In this document: positions 29,018-37,410 of the stretch, piece after piece
How the letters are laid out: each line of letters opens with the position of its first letter
Position numbering within the stretch: the first letter of the stretch is position 1
DNA from: an uncultured Bacteroides sp.
GTDB taxonomy: Bacteria; Bacteroidota; Bacteroidia; Bacteroidales; Bacteroidaceae
Length of the DNA stretch: 61,790 nt
NCBI GenBank assembly: GCA_947074205.1
Contig: CAMTOQ010000017.1
Coordinates: 1-61,790, forward strand
Direction: 5' to 3'
Translations under genes and position numbers: made by a program
Notes under the pieces: model-generated
The model's input: the letters and a program-made list of their open reading frames with translations, nothing else
The model's database searches: none
Told to the model about the DNA's origin: nothing

Positions 29018-30262
29018 ATGAAGAATACCTTTACTCTCCTATTAGCGTGCCTCCTACTCTGTTGCTGCCATGAAGCGAAAAAGGAAACTATAACTACAAA
29101 CAACTTCGTTCGTATTGATGGGCATGATTTAATCAAATCGAATGGTGAGAAACTTTTTCTTCAAGGAATCAATTTGGGAAACTGGCTCAACCCCGAAGGC
29201 TATATGTTCTTCTTTAAGGAAGCAAACTCTTATCGACTAATCAATACTGTATTCTGCGAGCTTGTGGGAGAAGACTACACCAATGATTTTTGGAAGAAAT
29301 TTAAAGATAACTACATTACAAAAGACGATATAGCCTACATTAAGAAAACGGGGATGAACTCTATACGCATTCCCTTTCACTATAAGCTCTTTACCAATGA
29401 AGATTATATGGGAGCAAACGATTCGTCTGAGGGATTCAGAATTTTAGACGAACTTTTGGAGTGGTGTAGAGACGAAAATCTATATGTGATATTGGATATG
29501 CATGATGCACCAGGCGGGCAAACGGGCGACAATATCGACGATAGTTATGGCTACCCTTGGCTTATGACGAGCGAGAAAAGCCAAGAGAAGTTCTGCAACA
29601 TTTGGAAAGAGATAGCGCAACACTATGCTAACGATACATTGATCGTGGGATATGACTTACTCAATGAACCTATATCTAATAATTTTATAGCAGACAATGA
29701 TAGTTTAAACAGCAGATTAGAACCCCTATATAAACGTTGCATCGATTCTATTCGTACGGTGGACAATAATCATATTATCTTGTTGGGAGGGGCTCAGTGG
29801 AACAGAAACTTCGAAGTATTCAATGATCCCACTTATGATGAAAAGGTGATGTACACCTGTCACGCCTATTGGTGCGATACTACTGCCAATAGTGTGAAGG
29901 AGATCTTAGAGTTTAGAGAGAAGGTGAACCGACCTATGTACATGGGTGAAACTGGTGAGAACACTGACGAATGGGTAGCCGGATATACACGTATGATGAA
30001 CAATGAAAATATAGGATGGCACTATTGGCCCTACAAAAAAATGCCTATCGGAAGATGTATGACCAGCATCCCCACTCCAGATAATTGGGATTTGATCACT
30101 GAATATGCTCTTAAAGACCGTAGCACATTTAGTAAGATTCGTGAACATAGACCCGATCAAGAGCTAGTAAAAAAAGCGATGAGTGATTTGATTGAAAATA
30201 TGAAGCTAGAAAATTGCAATATCAACAATGGATATATTGAGGCATTAGGGATGGTTCCATAA
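29018..30262 (+). CDS. GH5 family glycoside hydrolase, lipoprotein
   Basis: The 414-aa protein has a lipoprotein signal (ACLLLCCC). The GH5 barrel shows LQGINLGNWLNPEGYMF, GMNSIRIPFHY, VILDMHDAPGGQTGD, the acid/base Glu217 in DLLNEP, and the nucleophile Glu311 in MGETGEN. GH5 includes endoglucanases, mannanases and exo-beta-1,3-glucanases. I cannot fix the subfamily by eye; the NLGNWL and HDAPGGQ text is reminiscent of the glucanase-type members. It starts the second transcription unit of the locus and could cleave beta-glucan or glucomannan. Confidence 0.88.
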   Translation: MKNTFTLLLACLLLCCCHEAKKETITTNNFVRIDGHDLIKSNGEKLFLQGINLGNWLNPEGYMFFFKEANSYRLINTVFCELVGEDYTNDFWKKFKDNYITKDDIAYIKKTGMNSIRIPFHYKLFTNEDYMGANDSSEGFRILDELLEWCRDENLYVILDMHDAPGGQTGDNIDDSYGYPWLMTSEKSQEKFCNIWKEIAQHYANDTLIVGYDLLNEPISNNFIADNDSLNSRLEPLYKRCIDSIRTVDNNHIILLGGAQWNRNFEVFNDPTYDEKVMYTCHAYWCDTTANSVKEILEFREKVNRPMYMGETGENTDEWVAGYTRMMNNENIGWHYWPYKKMPIGRCMTSIPTPDNWDLITEYALKDRSTFSKIREHRPDQELVKKAMSDLIENMKLENCNINNGYIEALGMVP

Positions 30263-30399
30263 AAGCTAAGAGATGGAAGAATATTGTATTCATATCTGGC
30301 TCGACTAATGAGAATGGCTCATTTCCTCCTTCATTTACACTTTATCTAAAACCTCAAGTAACTGCATCTGCTAAGAAATACCAAAAAATCAATACGCTA

Positions 30400-31659
30400 A
30401 TGAAATCAAACAAAGGACACCTCTATCTTCTATTGATGATCGTACTATTCTGTACAACACAAAGTGTATCGGCAAAAAAGAAAAACACTCCCTCAGCATC
30501 TAGCGACCGAGAGGTGTGGTGCGATGTTATGTATCGAATAGCAGCACCTGTCTTAAAAAATATGAGCGAAGGGAAGTTGCAAGAAACCATGCTTGTCGAG
30601 CTAAGTCCCACTTGGGATGGACGCGACAAGGGTGTCACCTATATGGAAGGTTTTGGCCGGTTGATGGCAGGGCTGGCTCCCTGGCTTTCACTACCCAATG
30701 ATGATAGCATAGAAAGCGCTCAGCGCGAACAGCTACGCCAATGGGCACTTCAAAGCTATGCACAGGCTGTAGACCCATCTAGCCCCGACTACTTACTTTG
30801 GCGAAAAGAGGGCCAACCTTTGGTGGATGCGGCCTATGTGGCCGATAGTTTTTTGCGCGGATATGATGCACTTTGGGTGCCACTAGATAGCCTCACTAAA
30901 CAGCGTTATATTGAAGAATTCACACAGTTACGTCGCGTCAATCCTCCTTATACCAACTGGTTGCTCTTCTCGGCTACAGTAGAGACACTACTACGCAAAG
31001 TAGGTGCGCAAGATGACTATTATCGCACCATATCGGCTTTGCGCAAGATAGATGAGTGGTATGTGGGTGATGGATGGTATTCGGATGGTCAAGACTTTGC
31101 TTTCGATTATTACAACAGTTTTGTGATTCACCCTATGTATTTTGAATGTTTAGACGAACTCACTCAGGGAGGTACACACAGTGGTTGGGATTATAAAAAG
31201 GAGACCTTTGAGAAGGCCAAAAAACGTATGCAGCGTTTTGGATTGATACTTGAACGCTTCATCTCCCCTGAAGGTACATTCCCTGTATTTGGGCGCTCTA
31301 TCACCTATCGCACAGGCACCCTGCAACCTCTTGCCCTACTAGCTTGGCGCGAGATGCTCCCCAGCGAGTTAACTAATGGTCAGGTGCGTGCTGCCATGAC
31401 AGCAGTTATCAAGAATATGTTTGCCGATGAACGCAACTTCAATGAAGGTGGCTTCTTGACGTTGGGCTTCAATGGTCAGCAACCTAATATTTCGGATTGG
31501 TACACCAACAATGGTAGTTTGTATATGGCTTCATTGGCTTTTTTACCATTGGGCCTGCCTGCCAATCATGCATTCTGGACGGATGCGCCTCAGAACTGGA
31601 CGTCAAAAAAAGCATGGTATGGCGAAGATTTCCCTAAAGATCATGCTATACACGAATAA
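30400..31659 (+). CDS. DUF2264 protein, possible GH154-type beta-glucuronidase
   Basis: The 419-aa protein has a signal peptide ending SVSA, so it is exported. DUF2264 (PF10022) text includes TYMEGFGRLMAGLAPWL, NWLLFSATVE, WYSDGQDFAFDYYNSFVIHP and PVFGRSITYR. The fold is an alpha/alpha barrel. Some family members from Bacteroides have been placed in GH154 as beta-glucuronidases; that activity is family knowledge and not shown here. The BNR_4 propeller gene follows after 21 bp and then GH105, a set that points to glucuronate-containing glycans. Confidence 0.85.
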   Translation: MKSNKGHLYLLLMIVLFCTTQSVSAKKKNTPSASSDREVWCDVMYRIAAPVLKNMSEGKLQETMLVELSPTWDGRDKGVTYMEGFGRLMAGLAPWLSLPNDDSIESAQREQLRQWALQSYAQAVDPSSPDYLLWRKEGQPLVDAAYVADSFLRGYDALWVPLDSLTKQRYIEEFTQLRRVNPPYTNWLLFSATVETLLRKVGAQDDYYRTISALRKIDEWYVGDGWYSDGQDFAFDYYNSFVIHPMYFECLDELTQGGTHSGWDYKKETFEKAKKRMQRFGLILERFISPEGTFPVFGRSITYRTGTLQPLALLAWREMLPSELTNGQVRAAMTAVIKNMFADERNFNEGGFLTLGFNGQQPNISDWYTNNGSLYMASLAFLPLGLPANHAFWTDAPQNWTSKKAWYGEDFPKDHAIHE

Positions 31660-31680
31660 TCACAATCTACTAAACACGAC

Positions 31681-32964
31681 ATGACTCGTATATTTTCGTT
31701 CTTAACGGTTGTCTTAATCGCTGTATTTTCACGAAGCCAACAGCTGGTGGAAGTGGGAAACGCGTATGCCAATACATCGGTCAACACTACTGTATTTCGC
31801 AATAACTCTTTGGTGACGCACGGCGATACACAATATATTTCTTACTATGATGCTGACGGATACTTAGTGATTGGAAAAAGGCAACTAAGTTCAAATGAGT
31901 GGTTGCTTGAGCGCAGCAATCATAAAGGCAATGTGCAAGACGCGCACAACGGCATCAGTATTATGGTAGATGGTGAAGGCTTTTTGCATGCCTCATTCGA
32001 TCACCATGGCCATCCGCTCAACTATTGTAAATCTGTGGCACCCGGTTCAATTGTTCTTGGAGAAGAACAGGCTATGACGGGTTATGATGAAACAGATGTC
32101 ACTTACCCGGAGTTTTATCGTTTGGCTGAAGGAAACCTGCTTTTTGTCTATCGTTCTGGCTCTTCCGGCCGTGGCAATATGGTGATGAAACACTACTCCA
32201 CTACCGAAAAGAAATGGACAGATGTACAGAATATATTGATCGATGGAGAAAATCAGCGAAATGCATATTGGCAACTCTATGTAGATGAGTCTGGTGTGAT
32301 ACACCTCTCATGGGTGTGGCGCGAGACTTGGATGGTGGAAACCAACCACGACCTTTGCTATGCACGCTCCTTGGATCAAGGAAAAACGTGGCAGAAAAGT
32401 AATGGTAGTGTTTATGATCTTCCTATCACAGCAGCTACAGCCGAATATGTGTGGCACATACCGGAGAACTCAGAGTTGATCAATCAGACCTCTATGACAG
32501 CGGACGCCAGCGGACATCCCTATATTGCAACATATTGGCGCGATGCTGCAAGCGATATACCTCAATATAGACTAGTGTGGTACGATGGAAAAGGATGGCA
32601 GCAACAGCAAGTGGGGCAACGCTACACGCCTTTTACGCTAAAAGGAGGAGGCACCAAACGCATCCCTATAGCTCGCCCGCGAGTTGTGGTGCTGGGCAAT
32701 GAGGTATTTTATATTTTTAGAGATGAAGAGCGAGGCAGTAAGGTCTCTTTAGCACATACATCTAATATCAATACAAAGCAATGGGAAGTAACAGAGCTTA
32801 CAGATTTTGCAGTAGATGCCTGGGAACCTTCACACGACACGGAGCTATGGAAAGATAATAGAGTGTTGCACTTGTATGTTCAGCGTGCATTGCAAGGCGA
32901 TGGTGAGCAAGCTCTAGATGTTGACGCGCAGAAAGTATATGTATTAGAAGTGAATGTAAGATGA
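31681..32964 (+). CDS. BNR_4 seven-blade propeller enzyme (lyase or GH145-like)
   Basis: The 427-aa protein has a signal peptide (AVFSRSQ). It matches the BNR_4 (PF15892) pattern: NTTVFRNNSLVTHGDTQYIS, GNVQDAHNGISIMVDGEG, HASFDHHGHPLNYCKS and WQLYVDESGVIHLSWVWRET. Characterised relatives with this fold include PL24 and PL25 ulvan lyases and GH145/PL27-type enzymes acting on rhamnose-glucuronate linkages. The conserved His residues in QDAHNG and DHHGHP are candidates for catalysis. Placed between DUF2264 and GH105 genes, it probably acts on a uronate-bearing glycan. The exact reaction cannot be told from sequence. Confidence 0.8.
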   Translation: MTRIFSFLTVVLIAVFSRSQQLVEVGNAYANTSVNTTVFRNNSLVTHGDTQYISYYDADGYLVIGKRQLSSNEWLLERSNHKGNVQDAHNGISIMVDGEGFLHASFDHHGHPLNYCKSVAPGSIVLGEEQAMTGYDETDVTYPEFYRLAEGNLLFVYRSGSSGRGNMVMKHYSTTEKKWTDVQNILIDGENQRNAYWQLYVDESGVIHLSWVWRETWMVETNHDLCYARSLDQGKTWQKSNGSVYDLPITAATAEYVWHIPENSELINQTSMTADASGHPYIATYWRDAASDIPQYRLVWYDGKGWQQQQVGQRYTPFTLKGGGTKRIPIARPRVVVLGNEVFYIFRDEERGSKVSLAHTSNINTKQWEVTELTDFAVDAWEPSHDTELWKDNRVLHLYVQRALQGDGEQALDVDAQKVYVLEVNVR

Positions 32965-32976
32965 AAAACATATAAT

Positions 32977-34110
32977 ATGATAATGAAAAAGATGAATTGG
33001 AGCATTCTAATTTTGCTCTCCGTGCTGTTGTCGGGATGTGCCGACCAAAAGAAACAGGCAGCAGACAAGGTATTAGAGACTATCGATATCGTCAATACGT
33101 ATTGGCAAAGTAATAATCCGGCAACAACGCGTTCTTTCTGGGATAACGCGGCCTATCACACAGGCAATATGGAGGCTTATTTCTTGACGAAAAACCCTGA
33201 TTATCTGCGCTACTCCAACGATTGGGCGGAGCACAATGAATGGATGGGTGCTAAGTCGTCGGAAAAGTCCAGTTGGAAATATAGTTATGGTGAAAGCGAT
33301 GATTACGTACTTTTCGGCGACTATCAGATTTGTTTCCAAACGTATGTTGATCTGTTTAACCTTTCACCAGATTCACAAAAGATTGCACGTGCATTGGAGG
33401 TGATGGAGTACCAAATGTCGACACCGCAGAACGATTATTGGTGGTGGGCAGATGGACTATATATGGTGATGCCCGTTATGACGAAGATGTATAATCTGAC
33501 GAAGAATCCACTCTATCTTGAAAAGCTAGACGAATATCTAACCTATGCCGACAGCATTATGTACGACAATGAAGTGGGACTCTACTATAGAGACCATAAA
33601 TATGTATACCCTAACCATGTATCCAACAACGGAATGAAAGATTTTTGGGCTCGTGGCGATGGTTGGGTACTAGCCGGTTATGCCAAAGTTTTGAGTGATT
33701 TGCCTATGGATGCGCCCAATCGCCCTAAATACGAAGAGCGATTCAAGACTATGGCTCACGCGGTGGCTACTTGTCAGCAGCCCGAAGGTTACTGGACTCG
33801 CAGTATGCTCGATCCCGATCATGCACCGGGACCAGAGACTAGTGGAACTGCATTTTTTACCTATGGCCTGCTTTGGGGTATCAACAATGGCTTATTGGAA
33901 AAGGTCACATACCAACCAATAGCCGATAAGTCGTGGAACTATCTAACCACCGTAGCACTTCAACCCGATGGACGAGTGGGCTATGTTCAACCTATCGGTG
34001 AAAGAGCTATACCCGGGCAAGTGGTGGATGCTAACTCAACAGCCAACTTCGGCGTAGGTGCCTTTCTGCTGGCTGCTTGCGAGATGTATCGTACTATTAA
34101 TGCTGATTAG
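32977..34110 (+). CDS. GH105 unsaturated uronyl hydrolase
   Basis: The 377-aa lipoprotein (SVLLSGC; start at 32977 or 32983) has the GH88/GH105 alpha/alpha barrel with the two catalytic Asp regions WWWADGLYM (Asp159) and WARGDGWVLAGY (Asp228). PETSGTAFFTYGLLWGI and GQVVDANSTANFGVG are also typical. GH105 enzymes remove the unsaturated uronic acid left by polysaccharide lyases. This implies that a lyase acts upstream, and the preceding BNR_4 protein is the natural candidate. Its stop overlaps the convergent permease gene by 4 bp. Confidence 0.93.
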   Translation: MIMKKMNWSILILLSVLLSGCADQKKQAADKVLETIDIVNTYWQSNNPATTRSFWDNAAYHTGNMEAYFLTKNPDYLRYSNDWAEHNEWMGAKSSEKSSWKYSYGESDDYVLFGDYQICFQTYVDLFNLSPDSQKIARALEVMEYQMSTPQNDYWWWADGLYMVMPVMTKMYNLTKNPLYLEKLDEYLTYADSIMYDNEVGLYYRDHKYVYPNHVSNNGMKDFWARGDGWVLAGYAKVLSDLPMDAPNRPKYEERFKTMAHAVATCQQPEGYWTRSMLDPDHAPGPETSGTAFFTYGLLWGINNGLLEKVTYQPIADKSWNYLTTVALQPDGRVGYVQPIGERAIPGQVVDANSTANFGVGAFLLAACEMYRTINAD

Positions 34111-35702
34111 AATCCATTAAGTGGAACTAACACAGTAGGTATCAATAGAAGGAAACCAACAACAATAAAGAACAACAAGAGCTTCCAAAACCATTTGATC
34201 CAAATCTCGTAAGGGATGCGTGCTATACCTAGTGCCCCCATTAGGATAGCCGACGTGGGTGTAATCATATTAGTAAATCCATCTCCAAACTGATAAGCCA
34301 ATACGGTGGCTTGGCGAGAGATGCCTATCACATCGGAGAAGGGCGCCATGATGGGCATAGTAAGGGCCGCTTTTGCAGAGCCGCTGGGTATAATCAGATT
34401 GATAAAAGTTTGAACCAAGTACATACTTCCCAATGAAGCAATGCGACCCGCTTCGCCCATGCCTGCAGCCATTGCATGAAGAATAGGATCTATAATCCTT
34501 CCATCTTGCAATATTTGAATGATTCCTCCGGCGAGCGCCACAACCAATGCTGCCGAAAGCATATCTTTAGCCCCATCCAGGAAGTGCTTTATCAGTGTAT
34601 CAGGCGACTCGCTATTGGCAAAACCAGAGAGTATGCCCATAGCTAAAAAGATAGCAGCAATTTCTGAAAGATACCATCCATAGCCCATTACGCCTACTAT
34701 TAGAAAGACAATGGTAAACGCTAGGAGATTGAGGATGAAGAAATGAGTGGATTTGCGTAGTGCAAAAGCAGCACTTATTGCAAAAAGAGCACTAAAAACA
34801 GGAACAGCAGGAAATATCATTTTAGACTCTCCTACCTCAAACGAGGTTTGTGGATGGTAGATAGAGAATAGTAAGAGCGAAACCACTACAAGAGCGTATA
34901 CTGTATAGGCCGAACGACCTGTGCGATATTCTACTGTTTCAGAAGCTTGCAGCTCGCGATTGCGCCAGTAGGCATCCAGCTGATAAACGGGCGATTTGGT
35001 GGGATGTTTCTTTATCTTTCGCGCATATAGCAGAACAGCTATGATAAGCAGTGCAGTGAGCACAAACCAACAGAAGAGTCGATACTCGAACCCGGAGAAA
35101 AGAGGGAGATCCGACAAGCCTTGCGCTATACCGATAGTAAAAGGATTGAGCACTGCGCCCGAAAAGCCAACGTGGGCAGCGACATAGACCATGCAGAGTC
35201 CCGTGATGGAGTCGTAGCCCATTGATATAGCCAAGGGGACTATTATAATGACAAAGGCTAGTGTCTCCTCGCTCATGCCAAACACAGCTCCAAACAAGCT
35301 AAACAGCACTATGATTAAGGAGATGACTACATTACTCACCCCTATTCTACGAATAAGCGCATGTCGCTCTAACCGCTTTGTAAAATTAAGAAAGGAGTAG
35401 ATACCAACATCTATTGAACGACTGCTATTGAGAATATGAAAAGCGCCTCCCATAATCAACAAGAAGGCTATGATGCCGGCTTGTCGTTCGAATCCTTCGA
35501 GAAGCGTACTAAACACTTGCCATGATTGGGGTGCTTGCTCTACTTCATGAAAGGAGTTGTCTACAATAATGGTACGTTGTGTGCCATTGACAACAACTGT
35601 TTCGCGAACATATTCGCCTGCCGGAATGAGCCATGAGAGCAAAGCGCAAATCAAAATAACTACAGAAATTATCGTGTAGGTGTGGGGTACTTTTTTGAGC
35701 AT
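34107..35702 (-). CDS. YfcC/DcuC-type anion permease
   Basis: The product has 531 aa from the ATG at 35702. A TTG 27 bp further upstream is unlikely because a -7 promoter element (TACTTTTG, complement of 35727-35734) overlaps it. The protein is almost entirely hydrophobic, about 12 helices, with YfcC/DcuC text such as GMSEETLAFVIIIVPLAISM, AALVVALAGGIIQILQDG, INLIIPSGSAKAALTMPI and ITPTSAILMGALGIARIPY. Family members move dicarboxylates, amino acids or other small carboxylates. It may take up or export an acid released by the glycan genes, but that is inference. Its 3' end overlaps GH105 by 4 bp with no terminator between. Confidence 0.85.
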   Translation of the reverse strand: MLKKVPHTYTIISVVILICALLSWLIPAGEYVRETVVVNGTQRTIIVDNSFHEVEQAPQSWQVFSTLLEGFERQAGIIAFLLIMGGAFHILNSSRSIDVGIYSFLNFTKRLERHALIRRIGVSNVVISLIIVLFSLFGAVFGMSEETLAFVIIIVPLAISMGYDSITGLCMVYVAAHVGFSGAVLNPFTIGIAQGLSDLPLFSGFEYRLFCWFVLTALLIIAVLLYARKIKKHPTKSPVYQLDAYWRNRELQASETVEYRTGRSAYTVYALVVVSLLLFSIYHPQTSFEVGESKMIFPAVPVFSALFAISAAFALRKSTHFFILNLLAFTIVFLIVGVMGYGWYLSEIAAIFLAMGILSGFANSESPDTLIKHFLDGAKDMLSAALVVALAGGIIQILQDGRIIDPILHAMAAGMGEAGRIASLGSMYLVQTFINLIIPSGSAKAALTMPIMAPFSDVIGISRQATVLAYQFGDGFTNMITPTSAILMGALGIARIPYEIWIKWFWKLLLFFIVVGFLLLIPTVLVPLNGF

Positions 35703-35806
35703 AGTTTGTATTATCTTGTTCGATTGCAAAAGTATGTAAACTATAACTATGCTTCACCCCACGAAATGAATATAAATCCTAAAAATAGCTAGAAAGAGAC
35801 TATTAT

Positions 35807-35822
35807 TATGTTGTACAACATA
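35807..35822. promoter_or_regulatory. Perfect 16-bp palindrome, candidate operator
   Basis: TATGTTGTACAACATA equals its own reverse complement. It lies 18 bp upstream of the TATCTTTG -7 element at 35841-35848, covering the -33 region of that promoter, so a dimeric repressor or activator bound here would control the small gene at 35915. It could also act on the divergent permease. The regulator is unknown. Confidence 0.55.
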
Positions 35823-35840
35823 TAATTCAAGAATTATTCG

Positions 35841-35848
35841 TATCTTTG
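35841..35848 (+). promoter_or_regulatory. -7 promoter element of the 47-aa gene
   Basis: TATCTTTG matches TAnnTTTG. No good TTTG is present at -33, where the palindrome lies instead. That would fit a promoter needing a bound protein, or one that is repressed by it. Confidence 0.55.
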
Positions 35849-35914
35849 CATCAGAAAATTAAAGGATAATAGATTCGAAAACAGTTCTTCAAAACGTGGA
35901 GAACATTAAAAAAG

Positions 35915-36058
35915 ATGATTATGGAAAAGAATGTAAACGTAGAAATCATGATGCTACAATATCGCATCAAACGTTATCAAGCAATGGGCAAAGGTGCAAT
36001 GTGTCAATCTCTCACTGCTAAGCTAAACAAGTTGCTCGCCGAGCAACCTACTTTGTAA
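35915..36058 (+). CDS. Small basic hypothetical protein, 47 aa
   Basis: An ATG at 35915 (or 35921) opens a 47-codon frame ending at 36058. The product begins MIMEKNVNVEIMMLQYRIKR and continues with an amphipathic, Lys/Arg-rich helix-like sequence containing SLTAKLNKLLAEQ. It is flanked by a -7 promoter element and followed 23 bp later by a strong terminator, so it is a self-contained unit and likely a real gene despite its size. I do not recognise a function. A DNA- or RNA-binding peptide is possible but unsupported. Confidence 0.68.
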   Translation: MIMEKNVNVEIMMLQYRIKRYQAMGKGAMCQSLTAKLNKLLAEQPTL

Positions 36059-36081
36059 TTAAGTAAGCAATATATATCTCC

Positions 36082-36115
36082 AAAAGCTATCCTCAACTAT
36101 AGGGTAGCTTTTTTT
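36082..36115 (+). terminator. Terminator of the small gene, shared with dinB
   Basis: AAAAGCTATCCT (36082-36093) pairs with AGGGTAGCTTTT (36101-36112) with one G-U, followed by a T-run to 36115. The A-run on the other side lets it also end dinB transcription from the minus strand. Confidence 0.85.
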
Positions 36116-36123
36116 ATTCCCAG

Positions 36124-37227
36124 TCATTCACTATCCCAACCTTCGAACGGAAGTGTAAGCTGCTCCCACTCTTCATATTGAGTAAGTGTTTCTTCGCCTC
36201 CTCTAGGATTGGAGACAGATAGCCCAATCAACCTCACGGGGTTTGTCTCAAAGTCTACTTCCTTAAGCAATTGCTTAGCCAGTGGCAAAATAACATCGAG
36301 CGACCGAAGCTGTTTAGCCTGCGTAATGCTACGAGTTATCTGCACAAAGTCGTGAAATTTAATCTTCAACGTTAATGTATTTCCCAAGAAGGCTTTTCTA
36401 TGCAGTCTCCCTTCGAGCTCTTTAGCCACATGATAAAGCTCGATAATTATGGATGATTGACTGGAAATATCTTTCTCTAAGGTATGCTCGCATCCCACAG
36501 ATTTCCGGATGCGGCTAGTTTCTACCGCACGCAGATCAATGCCACGCGCAAAGTCGTAGTAGATATATCCCGATTTACCAAAAGCTCGCACAAGTCCCTC
36601 TTTTGACCACATGCGCAGATGAAGTCCGTTGTGTATGCCCAACGTATGCATCTTTTTGGCTGTAACAGGACCTACCCCCCAAAACGACTCAATGGGCAGG
36701 GCATCTATGAAAGCAAGAGCTTGAGAAGGATGAATAGTACAAAGACCATCGGGCTTGCGATAGTCTGATGCTACTTTTGCCAGAAACTTGTTGTAGGAGA
36801 TACCGGCAGAGGCTACTAGATTCAACTCCTCGCGAATTCTTTGTTTTATCTCTTTAGCGATATCGATAGCAAGTGGGATGTTTTTCTTATTGTGGGTGAC
36901 ATCTAGAAAAGCCTCATCCAGAGAAAGAGGCTCAATTATATCTGTATAGTCACTAAATATCTGATGTATCTTTAATGACGCTTCTTTATAGACCTCCATG
37001 CGGCCATGAACAAAGATGAGTTCCGGACAAAGTCGCAAAGCCTTTTGGGACGACATCGCCGAACGAACACCAAACTTACGCGCTTCATAGCTAGCAGCCG
37101 CTACTACACCTCGGGCCTCGCCATGGCCCACAGCTATTGCCTTGCCACGAAGTTCGGGGTTATCGCGCTGTTCTACTGATGCATAGAAAGCATCCATATC
37201 AATATGTATTATCTTGCGTTCGGCCAT
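36124..37227 (-). CDS. dinB: DNA polymerase IV (translesion)
   Basis: The 367-aa protein is a Y-family polymerase of typical length. It shows IIHIDMDAFYASVEQRDNP (metal ligand Asp10), VVAAASYEARKFGVRSAMSS, EPLSLDEAFLDVT (the other acidic ligands), VASAGISYNKFLAKVASDY, and the helix-hairpin-helix text IESFWGVGPVTAKKMHTLGI. The little-finger domain follows. It copies past damaged bases during repair. The gene stands alone between two terminators. No LexA-type box is evident in the 183 bp upstream. Confidence 0.96.
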   Translation of the reverse strand: MAERKIIHIDMDAFYASVEQRDNPELRGKAIAVGHGEARGVVAAASYEARKFGVRSAMSSQKALRLCPELIFVHGRMEVYKEASLKIHQIFSDYTDIIEPLSLDEAFLDVTHNKKNIPLAIDIAKEIKQRIREELNLVASAGISYNKFLAKVASDYRKPDGLCTIHPSQALAFIDALPIESFWGVGPVTAKKMHTLGIHNGLHLRMWSKEGLVRAFGKSGYIYYDFARGIDLRAVETSRIRKSVGCEHTLEKDISSQSSIIIELYHVAKELEGRLHRKAFLGNTLTLKIKFHDFVQITRSITQAKQLRSLDVILPLAKQLLKEVDFETNPVRLIGLSVSNPRGGEETLTQYEEWEQLTLPFEGWDSE

Positions 37228-37319
37228 ATTCCTCCATAAAGATAACGCTAATATCCAAAAAGGGCTTCATCGAAAAGCCAAGATTAGAGGAATTAAGATA
37301 ATATTCAGAATAGTCTACA

Positions 37320-37366
37320 AAAAACCAACCATAGCCACTGCTAAACAGAGAGCTAGGTTGGTTTTT
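37320..37366 (-). terminator. Terminator of the OmpA-like gene
   Basis: AAAAACCAACC (37320-37330) pairs with GGTTGGTTTTT (37356-37366), extended by TAGC/GCTA past a one-base bulge. Read on the minus strand it ends in a T-run directly downstream of the gene at 37411. Confidence 0.8.
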
Positions 37367-37410
37367 AAGAAATTATATCAATGAGACAAAACTATATGGC
37401 TAATGTCATT

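Noticed and set aside
36124..37227. SOS-type LexA operator for dinB in the 35807-35822 palindrome
   Set aside because: The palindrome is at the 3' side of dinB, which is transcribed toward it, so it cannot be the dinB operator.
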